Below are positions 12,563 through 23,086 of a stretch of 64,000 bases of DNA, in pieces. Position numbers and translations under genes: made by a program. Position 1 is the first letter of the stretch, and each line of letters starts with the position of its first letter. Origin of the DNA: Diploscapter coronatus (taxonomy: Eukaryota > Nematoda > Chromadorea > Rhabditida > Rhabditidae); the NCBI GenBank assembly GCA_964036155.1, contig OZ038422.1:46399201-46463200 (forward strand), written 5' to 3'. Under the pieces are notes generated by a model. It worked only from the letters and a program-made list of their open reading frames with translations, was not told where the DNA came from and searched no databases.

Positions 12563-15500
12563 TCAAAGAACTGGTGAGCCGAGTAAGAATTTACTTGTTG
12601 CGTGATAGAATTTCTCCAAATCGTCAGGGCTGACTCCGACTGGCCAAATTGGTATTGATAGCTAAAAATTTAAAAGTAAAATGGATGATGCGAAAAAGTG
12701 ATTTTGACCTTTCGAGCAATAGTTGTGGTTTCTGGATTCGATGATACAATGATATAGCTACACTTCTTGCCAAAGCGAGTTTGAATCCGCTCGATAACCA
12801 TCTCCTGAAACGAATGCAACTTTGAATTAAGATCTCTAGTTTTCTCACTTTTGTGGTTTTCATCGTGCTGTAGATGTTCTCAATTGGCAGTGTGTGGGCG
12901 AGTCCGCTCAGGAGCACTTCACAAACGCCGTATGTCAGATCTTCGTTGCAAATGATCACATTTGCATATTTCTCCACTGAATTCGCTGACCTGAATTGCA
13001 GTGTTGAACGTGATTTCTATCACGATATGTGATACCTTGAAGATATGAGGTTGAGACATTTTCTCGCTTGATTCACTCTCCCACCCATCAACATTTCACA
13101 CTGCCGAATTGCTTCGATGACTTCGCATTTTCTGTCTGCCATGCCGCTTTGTTCAATTAGCCCTAAAATTAGTACTTTGAGGAAAAACTTAAAGAAAAAA
13201 GATACCGTAATTCACTCCATTTTCCGACTTTTGTGCATTATCGGTATAAAGTTGTCGTAGCGCCATATATTTGGCTGCTAATCTTCGGACCAATTCAACA
13301 CCGCCTCTTCAACGATGATTATTTGAATGTAATGAATTTGGAAAGATGAGTTACCTGACATCAACCATTGCTCCTTCACCGACAGTTTCTTCGATCGTGG
13401 CATCCTCGACGTTGCAAACGTCAGATTCCTTCAAATTATCGAATGTTTTTTTTTCAAGAAAAAAGTCTACCTCGACTGGATCCATTGAAAATGACCGAGA
13501 AACAACATTGTCAAGAATTTGACCCAATAACCTGTAGTACTGTGAAGCTGGGTTTAATTGTAGGGCCTGAAATTCCCCCTTGGTTTTCAACGAACTACTA
13601 ATCTGCTTACTTTTTGAGTGAAATGATCGAGGTATTGCTTGGTGATGGCGCAGATTTCATGGAGCTCCCAGATGAAGACTCGTGCGTATTGAGCATCACC
13701 GGGAGACGAGGATGGTTTCTTCTTCTTCGACGACTTGCTTGAGCTCTTCTTATCGGCTTTTAAAGGAAACACTGTCAAATCAGCGGTAGCATCTGCAGAT
13801 ATTGATGCCGCCTGAATTTTGAAGGTTTGATTGGAAATAACGAAATCTTCTTACGTTGTAGGCTGCCGTTGACAGTGCATTCGGATAGTAACTATTCCTC
13901 ATTCCGCTGTAGTATTGTGAGTTGTAAGCGGTGTAGTCCAGGTTGGTCGGATATGAACCACCTAAAATCTTATGCTAGTTCAAATGAAAATAGTAAATCC
14001 TTCTACCATAATACGCTGCTGCCGACGTTGCTGAACCCAACGCATAAGGAAACGCAGTTGGCGTTCGAAGCGAAGCAGATGCAGCCATTTGTTGGTAAGA
14101 AAAGGCAGTCGCTGCAGCGGCGGGGTTCGTTGCGGTTCCATAAACGTTATAGCTACCGTAGGCAGGATTGTAATAGGCGGAATTGCCTGATAAATAGCAA
14201 ATGAATTTGAAGATAGTGAACTCTTCTTACCATAAGCGGCTGCAGCGTCTGAGATGACGAGTGCGGCTCGTTCCGAAGCAGTCATCTGCTTGACTGTGTT
14301 GCTTCCGCTCCAGACGCTCGCCACTACGCTGCAAATCGATTCTTGTGTTATACTACGGCGATTGTTTTTTCTGCGTTTAGCAAGTCCAGTTTCTTTCGTT
14401 CGACCAAAGACGTCAATTTCCTTTGTGGCAAGGAGAAGAAAGAGGAGTGAAGTGGGGATGCTCCCAGGTGAGAAGCAGACCAAAAGAAGAAGAAGAAGAA
14501 CACAAAGAGACAGGAGCACGCAAATAGAGTGGGAGGGGGACAAGCTGTGACAAAACAGCACAAATATGGACATATGGTTGTGGAGCTGGTAGAAAGATGA
14601 ATGGAGAGGATGTGATTGATGGTTCAAGATATTTTGAAGTACGCTTGTAACCAACCTGTTTGTGTCGGTGTTCGCGAATGGCTCTGGCTTCACCTGAATT
14701 TCTTAGGATTAGAATTTTGCGTTGAGAAAGTGATGGATTTTAAATCACTCATTGAATATTCTATTATATCTATATTATATAGTAGATATGAAAATTGCGA
14801 AAATCTCTTTAGTATTTAGCTAATTTTTGCTTTATATGATTGAATTGACTATGAAATGACACCTAAAATAGAAAAAAGAGTAAATGGTAAGAAAACGGAA
14901 AAGGATAAAATATATAAATATATGAAAGAATAGGTATAGTAGAAAAGGGTAGAGATGACCATTATTCCAAAATTAATTGGAATTACTTGAACGTCGGATG
15001 TCAAACCAGCCCTACAACTCCCGCTACTAATTGAAAGAAATTATAATTCGTTTTTAATAAAGCGTACCATTCAAAACAATAAACAGATTGATCTGAGCTA
15101 TGCAGAAAGCTTTACAGGTAGAAAAGGCAGAAATAATGAGGCAAGAGTGGGGAGCAAAGGAGGCAGGTGAGCGAGCCCTAAGTCACTGTGGGGGGTCTGA
15201 CCGAGTACTCCTCAACCAAGCCCAAGCAGACTCAGGTTAGGCCATTGGCTCTACTGCTCTCTGCTCTGGATGAGGACTAATACCTAATACCCATTGCGCA
15301 TCATTATGGCTAATCGTTGGCAGTCATCATGAAAACATTGCAGCGAAATATAAGTAAAAATATTGATTTTGAGAATAAATTATCACCTCAAAACTTACCC
15401 GCGGGTATTTTTTTTCGAGAATAAGGAGAAAAATTACTCGAGGGTAAACCTCCTGATACCCACGGGTAAGTTTTGAGCTGAGTTTGGATAATTGATGAGA

Positions 15501-17954
15501 AGATTTTCTTCTAGTACATTTGTATTAGAAGATTTTAGTTTTTTCCTCGTGTGAAAATTTCACTATGAGTTTGAAATTTTCTCTTTAAAGTTTTTTTCCC
15601 TACTACCAATTTTATTTGTTCATCGAAAAATCAATTTTGCAAATCCATTGTTGTGGTGTGAATTAAGAACCGTGCGAAGCTTCGAATAAAAGGGCCAAAT
15701 GAAAAGGTCCGCAAAGCAGCCGCGCTGCTGCGGCGGTATGTACACTGAAAGCTAAAGAGGAAGAGAGGAAATGAAATGGGAAAGGGGGAGCATGAGGACT
15801 ACGGTAGTTTTGAGGGAAGAGGAGAGAATGCGGAGAGGAGCACACGACTTGCTCGAAATAATCGATCGGGCTGTCGCCGACAGAATCTTAGTGAGAATTT
15901 GGTCTAAATTTTCGTTCAAAATTGAGAGTCGGAATTTGTTGAGCTTCAAATGGAATTTGAAAAGAAATTCCTGGTGCAGTCATATGATCTTCTTTGACGT
16001 TTCGAAGATAATCGAATTTTCTATTTTTAAGACGAAAAAATCAAAGTAAATGATTTGAGCGCATTGATCCTTCTTCTTCTTCTTCCTACCAGCTGGTCAT
16101 CGGTCGGTAGTCGATAGATGCCGAGAAGAAGATTGGTTTTCACGAATAAAGGCGGCTTACAACTCGCACACTTGGAGCGCGGACACAAAGTAAATATGAT
16201 TGACCTCGGAATAAGAAGGAAAAACCGTCTGGAATAGGCGACTACCAGAATTGTTAATTACTCTCAGGCTTCTCATCAAGGGTATTCCGAAAAAATCGAA
16301 GAAAATTCTAATGAAAATATTGATGGAAGTGCTAAAGGATTAACATAATGGTCAAAATATTATGAACACCTGCACGAGAAAATAAGTGAAGGAAATGTGA
16401 TGGAAGAGGGTCAAGAGAGGTATGTATGCCCAACGAAGGAATCACATTTCAATCACAAGCATGCTCATCGCTAATTAGTTGAGCAATCTAATGACCAAAA
16501 TGGAAAGACAGTTGTCGTGAAAATTTGGCTTGGATAGTTTCGAAATCAAAAAATTAAGCAGGTATGATTAGAGACGCCAAATGAATTTTCGGAATTGATA
16601 ATCATGGGAAAATTTTTATATCATTGTGTCGGTGAGATTTATTGGAGCAGAATGCTCTTTAGATCTTCGAAAGTGGTTCAGTAGGAGAAAAGTTATGTTA
16701 ATTTTTGTGCGGCACATTTTTTCTGCAGCCGCTTCTCATTTTATTCGATCAGTCATTTCTCACTTTGTTTTGATAGATACAAAATTTGAATTTTATCACT
16801 CGAAAAACTCATCAGTTTTTGCGCAGCTTTGCAGCTTCATTGCAAGATTTCGTTATTCAACTTCACCGCGTGGTAGACTGTCGCATTTTGCACCATAACT
16901 TAGAAAAATTTTCGGGGCGTTTGTGCTAACGTTTGGTGAAAAACGGTGAAGCATAGGGTAGGCAAATCGATATCGTAGTTTCAGAATCTGCTGGCAACTA
17001 TATGGAAAACCGTGCTTTATTTTCGAGATACGGGAGTTCCGATGTCTAAAAATCATAATTTTTGAAGGTTTCCAGGGAAGTGTTCAACTATAAAGTTTAT
17101 TCGAGTAAATATCCAGCGAGTATCATATAAAAACAACTTTTCCATCGTTATCAATTAGGAAGGAATATCCGGCCAGATGGGTCGAAAAAGTGTCCGAAAA
17201 TTTCTAATGCATAATTCGAATGTTAGATTTGGTATCCTGGGATTTCTAGGTATGGTATGATCTAGTCTGGCAGAGAATATTCAAAAATGTTGAAAATAAC
17301 AGTAATTTGGAACTTATCTTTCATCATTAGTTTTGATTGAGGAAATTCGTAAAAATTCCTTAGATCGCAGAATTTAACCATGGCTGTTCGAGCACCCAAC
17401 CACTTGGCAGCGCGGTCGTCTCGTCGAATGGAATACTCGACACGATCGCGTTGCCCCTCCAAAAGGTATCAGTTTATAGGCCCCGACCAGGGAAAGTACG
17501 TCCCTATGGAAAGAGAAGACGAGACGGAGAGAGTAGGGTTTCATGAGGGAAAACGGAGCGAAAAAGACGCAGGAATTGAGAGACAGACACCGAAATGGAG
17601 AAGGAGACGTGCTTAGTAGATGAAACATGATGATTGTCATCGACAGGTCCGACGGTCAACAACACTCCCGCCCAGGAGAGGAAGGAGAAGGGACTAACCT
17701 TATTTTCGGTAACCCTATCCTTGTTCCCCCGCCACCGCTAGGAGTTTTCTCAAGGTGTTGGAAATCTCTTATTTCGGGTGTCAGAATAACTCGATACATG
17801 ATCCATGCGTGCGCGCGCACGCGTAATTTTATGCGATGTTGCTCAGGATAAAGTTGCATATTTCTTGAAGGAAAGCTGGACTGACCTCCGAACTCGAAGT
17901 TTGTACGGTAGAAAGGCCGTCAGTGGCGGAATCGACGGCAACGAGAGCCTGCAT
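12563..17954 (-). CDS. eya-1: Eyes absent (EYA) homologue with degenerate phosphatase motifs
   Basis: Twelve in-phase exons give about 481 residues: 17886-17954, 14656-14693, 14231-14328, 14007-14186, 13855-13961, 13611-13811, 13355-13566, 13206-13282, 13036-13162, 12849-12990, 12709-12804 and 12563-12661. EYA proteins are Six-family co-activators with a HAD-type tyrosine phosphatase domain. The N-terminal half is Tyr/Ala/Ser-rich (residues about 60-165), as expected for the transactivation region. A Lys/Ser linker precedes the EYA domain, which starts with ARVFIWELHE near residue 208. LPIENIYSTMK matches the vertebrate FPIENIYSATK block, and the Ile/Val-rich C-terminal strands also align. 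The catalytic DxDxT is replaced by ELHEI (residues 213-217), and the later GDG/EEE segment reads SSNPETT (about 438-444). The first exon is an inference from phase and a good donor; a 3.2-kb first intron results. Confidence 0.85.
14694..17885. other. Long first intron of eya (inferred)
   Basis: About 3.2 kb without supported exons. It contains a 22-bp-arm inverted repeat at 15387-15477, a CTT-repeat run around 16069-16086 and a GC-palindromic stretch near 17809-17822. Developmental regulators often hold enhancers in such introns, but nothing in the sequence proves that here. Confidence 0.4.
15387..15477. repeat. Inverted repeat hairpin, 22-bp arms
   Basis: The left arm 15387-15408 (CTCAAAACTTACCCGCGGGT followed by AT) pairs with the right arm 15456-15477 with a single mismatch, around a loop of about 47 bases. 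It resembles the tips of a small MITE or a foldback element. Confidence 0.8.
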
Positions 17955-18121
17955 TGTAGAATGATTGATGAGGCGAACTACAGGGAGTCTGACTGGGGAC
18001 TGCTCAGGGACTACTGCTTCGTGGAGACAAGCTAGTGAGCGTCAGATGGAACAACGAGGTGCTGCTACTGCTGCTGCTCTATCTTTATTTCTCTATCTAT
18101 CGCATTCTCTTCAGCTTTTCC

Positions 18122-18123
<2 letters not shown>

Positions 18124-18153
<30 letters not shown>
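18124..18153. repeat. (CT)n microsatellite
   Basis: About 15 uninterrupted CT units, flanked by further pyrimidine-rich sequence. Confidence 0.95.
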
Positions 18154-18156
<3 letters not shown>

Positions 18157-18810
18157 CACTTTCTATCCATTCCTCCCTTTCTTCCTCTCACTCTCTCAGC
18201 CCTCTGTCAACACTAGACCAACCCGCTACACTCGGCCACAGTAGGCTCTAGCCTCTCAAGCTCCACCCCTCGAGCTCCTGTTGAGGCTGCAAAACTACTC
18301 GCTTTCGTTGCACAACATTTGTTTAAAATTATTACATTTTTAGAAAAATTTGTAAAAAACGTTCCGAGGGAATTTTTCGAAGCTCAAGAGGTTGAATGAG
18401 AAATCGTAGAAATAAGATCGATAAATTGTTTGCGTAATGTATACGGCCCGTCGAGTGTAGTAATTTGATATTTCCATAGAAGCATTGAAAGTTGAATATC
18501 AAGCGCTCGAGGTGTTGATAAGTTGTGTCATTGGGAAAACTTCTGAGACAATCATATGAGATTTTTGCGGATGATATGATAAATAAATGTACCATCCAAA
18601 ACACAGACTGAGCTGGTCTCGTCTGACCTTATTTCGTCTGCTAGAGCACTCCTCGCCGATGCTTTTGTAGCTCTCCCCCTTTGCATGTGAGGCGACTATC
18701 ATATTTCGTCGAATCGATTCCTTATTCCTGTGTGCTTATGTGCCTTCATCTCCATATTCCTGCCTCGTCTTCCTGCCTCATTACTGCCCCGTTCCCAGAA
18801 TGCAAGGAAA

Positions 18811-18834
18811 AAGCACAAGCACAAGCACAAGCAG
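18811..18834. repeat. (CACAAG)n hexanucleotide repeat
   Basis: Three to four tandem copies of a six-base unit reading GCACAA/CACAAG. Confidence 0.85.
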
Positions 18835-19862
18835 ACGAGTCTGTTTATTTAGCACAAGAAATATGGTCAATGTGTGACACAACTAAAATGTCCATTAAAT
18901 TTGAGCGCCATTAAAATTTTAAGGAAAACATCAGAGACGCAAATCAAATGAAAAATGTTAGAATGTAAATAAACAGACGGAGTTGTAAAAGTATGACTCA
19001 TCTGACTCGAGAAAGAATTATTTATAGCGAACAATTGGAATTTGTACAAATTGCGAGTAAAATTTATGAACTTCTATTGTCGTCACTACGATTTATAAGC
19101 GGCGACGTCATTGATGATACAGTATGAAATCTCGCATAAATCAAACAAAGGGATGCAGAGCAAATGAACGAAAATAAAAATTTGGAGGCTAACGCTCGCC
19201 ATACCAATTCCACGATTCGGTTTGGCTATTTATATTTGGCTAGGAAAAGCATCCTCGAGTACGTGCCAATAGCGCTCACAATTGTTTGTACAGGTTACGC
19301 AAATGTTTATACAAATAAACAGTCCAGCACAATGTCGAAGAGGAAAAGAAATATGAGCAACAAATTCCATCCGAAAAAGATTAATGAATACCAACTGTTT
19401 GATAAAATGAAAAATTTCAAAGATTATCGATTTTCTTGACATTTCAGAATTTTCTCCTCGACTTTCAAGCAATTCTTGGACAAAATTATGAAATTGTACA
19501 AATTATTCACCTGACACAAAAAATTATGCGATATTATATGAGATTGCCGCTCCATTCAGTCAAGGGTAATTAAATAATAATTAAAATATTAGAATAATTA
19601 GAAGACAACACAAACTCCTAGCATCTTGTGCTTACATTGCCATCATTTTTGATTATGAAAACGTAAGATCAATAAAATTATAAAATTGAATGAAATACTT
19701 ATCTTCTGAATGAATATGAACTTGGAGAATCAATCTTCTCTCGAACTACACATACAGATACAAATAAAATGAAATAATTACGATATTCATATACAAATAC
19801 ACGAAATACACGAATTGCAGATCGATTTGTTGAAAGCTGGACCAATAATTAGTCCATCAAAT

Positions 19863-21507
19863 TTACAACATTCGCTCTTTCTCGCCGTCTTCTCCGTATG
19901 GATAGATATCACCCATAGTTGGAGATCCATGATTGTTGTCCTAAATTTTGAAAATTCATGTTTTAATTTCATTAAAGTTTGTTCTTACCTTCGGCAGCTC
20001 TCCGATTGTCGTCCATTTTTGGTTCTTCTCATCGAACCCTTCGTATTGTCGCAGATGTCTGGAAATGTTTTTTTGTGAAAATTGGTTTATATTCTCTTTC
20101 ATGAGAGTTATGCTAATGTTTTCTTTTATGATCTTAAGACGTTTTCTCGAGTCGGGTCAACCTGAAAGTAGCTTTCGAGCAAATCATTTTTGCAGTTCTT
20201 AACCTTGAATAATCAATCATTGATCATTTCAAGCTTTCAAAGGTGGTCAAATTTCACAAATGCGTGAAAACGCTCGGCTGATCTTCGATATCAGCGAGAA
20301 AGAGGATCTCCATAGACTGATTGCTGACAAATTTCTATTCAAAACAGCTTCTTATAAGAAGGTGCTGGTAAATTTATCAAAGATGCTTGAACTCACTTGT
20401 ACAGCTTCCAAATGATGTAGAGGAAGAAGACCTCAAGCAGCGCGACGAGCAGATAGATCACTATTATCATTATGCCCATTATGAATGTGGCTGAAATGAT
20501 GTGATTCATTGAGAACTATTTTAAAAAAATAATCAATCTTACAGTCATCGCTGATGTAATAATTCGAGACACCCAGCAGATTTCGAATTCCAGCATATGC
20601 ACCGAAGAGTAACAAAATGAAGACGACGATGGCCACCAGAATTAGGAAAATAATCAGGAAGATCTGGAAAGATTTTGGCTTTTCCAAATTTTGAAAAGCG
20701 GTAAACTTGTGCAGAGAGATGAGGAATCAGCCATCGTGCTTTGCCACTGTGAATCGCATAGAGTAGCAGTGCAATAGCGATCAAAATGATTACGACAGAA
20801 ATTATGCCTGAAAAGGATTGATTTTGTGTGAATTAATTTCCTAGACGATTGTAAATTTATGTGATGGAAGAAGCCATAATTTTCGTTAAATGATGGAGTG
20901 CTAGTAAAGAACAACAAATGAACAGACTCGTTCCATCATTACGCCAAATCTTTATGGTCCATTTTATTTAATGGCTGCCATTGACGTGATTTGTCAATGA
21001 CTAAGCAATTTTTGCTGGAAAAGATTCGGAAATCTTACCAAGCAGCCACCATAGGAAATATGGTGCTCCGAAGAGATGCCAATTACGGAATAGACCGTAG
21101 ACACACAACAGGCACAATATCACTTCTACGATCGCTACGACGATACCAGCTATCTAAATGTGCAGTTTGGTCGCGATTATTTGTTTTCAATCGATATTTC
21201 AGAAAACAAGCCTTATTAAAGGAATTCGCAGGATGGTTTGCAAAAAAAACCCCTATTGTTAATTTGTAATACTAAGAAGCTGGTTGTTGCTTCAATGGCT
21301 TATAGCGATGTCCGAAAGCTCAAATTTCGAGTGACAAGTCCAAGCCCAAGGCAAAGCCAGGGATGTTGATTAACGGACTCGGACTTGTTAGTGAATACGA
21401 GATGAGGTTGAGTTCAACTTGAAAAAAATATTCGAATCAGTGTTAAAGCGTGATAATTTCCAACTTTCAGAAACCATTAGATAGGACTAACCTTCAGACT
21501 CGAACAT
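19863..21507 (-). CDS. Small four-pass membrane protein, nematode type
   Basis: Seven in-phase exons: 21492-21507, 21039-21149, 20707-20807, 20543-20663, 20397-20490, 19989-20058 and 19863-19940, about 196 residues. Four hydrophobic spans are clear: residues about 6-24 (AGIVVAIVEVILCLLCVYG), 38-58 (LLGIISVVIILIAIALLLYA), 77-101 (IFLIIFLILVAIVVFILLLF) and 120-145 (FIMGIMIIVIYLLVALLEVF). The tail is hydrophilic and acidic (PYGEDGEKERML). This layout is common among uncharacterised nematode tetraspan proteins of the DUF7027 kind, but I cannot assign a family or function with confidence. The start is the ATG whose 16-base exon gives the right phase. An out-of-frame ATG lies 23 bases upstream in the leader and overlaps it. 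Introns are as short as 43 bases. Confidence 0.82.
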
Positions 21508-23086
21508 GGTATCAATGACCGAGCCATTTCGCCGAGGGCGATGAAAGACCCCTAAATAATCGATTTGAGAGAATGAACGTCTTTCGGTTGAAGAAAAACG
21601 AGCAATACGTGGTGTGAGCAAAAAGAATGTGAGAAAATAACGGGAATGGATGGCGGCGCTTGAAGAGGAGAGAAAACAAAAACAACGCAAAACAATTGAA
21701 GGAATTTACTAATTGAAAATGATCAACGAAAGAAACAACATAAATGACGATTTTTTATTTAAAGCTTTCTTATATTGATTACAGGTATGTTTATAATGGG
21801 TTTGATAGAAAGTTCAAATATTGATAAAATATCAAGAGGATCTCGAAATCATGCAGAATTTTTTGAACGAAATGCAATGGTCGCATAGAGGTTTAAAATT
21901 GCAGTGAAAATTAGATGTCCGTCACAGAAGAGTGCAGAAAAACAACAAGTGGGATGCAATATGCTGATTCGTAATATAGGCAATGACGCATGATCATAAT
22001 CAACATATGACGAACTTCTATAACCTGAAGCAAAGATCGATATCAATTCAAAAAGTTGCAATAACTAGTACGTAGATACTTCGTTGAGTGACGATGGGTT
22101 GTATCGATTAATTAGCCTGGATAGGATTCTTCAGGCTCGGTGAGCTGGAAAGAGACAAGAGAGGTTGGAGAGAAGAGAGAAGAAGAAAAGTATGTAGGAG
22201 GGAGACGAGGGAAGAAGCGCGAGCAGGAAGAAGGTGTAAAGCTGCAAGATAGCAGGGCCAGGGATGCGAAGGGAAATCTTGCCAGAGGAAGCGAGAAGAG
22301 AAGAAAAAATATCTTCTTGCGTCTCTTCTCACGAATCGAAAGTCATAAAACAAAATGATCAACTCATGCAAACGATAGATTTTGTGGATTTACAGAAATT
22401 ATGCGGGGGTTAGTCGGAATTTGTATTCCAACATCTTGGTAGAAAATATTGAGAAGAAGGCTGATCGATGATCCACCCTTAGGAATACTATTATAATTTT
22501 GTGAAATATTTATTATTTTCACGCCACAACGAGAATATTGCGCACTCTTTGCAACTCGCTTCTGCACGCGCTCCGCCTTTGTTTTCCAATGCAATGTCTC
22601 TCATCTTCTCTCTTTCTTTTCTGTCTCTACGAGAGCGTATGCTATCTCATCGCGTGGAATAGCATCCTAGCAGACAAAAAGGGGGAAGCGGAGCATAGAA
22701 GAGGAGAGATGCAAAATGTGTGCAACATCCTTGATGTGACGTGAAAAATATCAGAAATAATTTCCGAAGAGGGTTTGCAAAAAATCAAGCAGAAAATATG
22801 TGAAAAAATCAATTCCTTGAAGAAATGCCATAAATAGAAACAACATCATGTCCACACTGAATTTCGTGTATTCCATTTCTCACCTTTCACACACACCACA
22901 ATGGGTAATCTGGTTGACAAACACTTATTCGATTAGTGCCGAAAACGACATCGATCGATAAAGTTTGAAAGTTCTTCTTTGAAAAAATAACATAAAAATT
23001 TATTGAACTCTTGCGAAAAATAGAAATACGAGATTTTTTTTTCCATAATGTGTGGATATTTACGAGGATTTGTTGGACTAATTGAA
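21508..23086. other. Intergenic region
   Basis: Separates the tetraspan gene start from the DEG/ENaC stop. A purine-rich stretch lies around 22140-22320. No supported exon is seen. The sequence next to 21507 ends in ATTTAG before the leader, a likely trans-splice acceptor for the tetraspan gene. Confidence 0.4.

Larger units (their letters stand above)
17955..19862. other. Intergenic region upstream of eya, with simple repeats
   Basis: Contains a (CT)n microsatellite at 18124-18153 and a (CACAAG)n repeat around 18812-18831. It should include the eya promoter, because the inferred eya start lies at 17954. No further exon is supported. Confidence 0.45.

Noticed and set aside
13980..14693. 237-codon minus-strand open frame
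   Set aside because: It reads straight across eya exons 2-4 and their introns, partly in a different frame; the spliced eya model explains the conserved parts.
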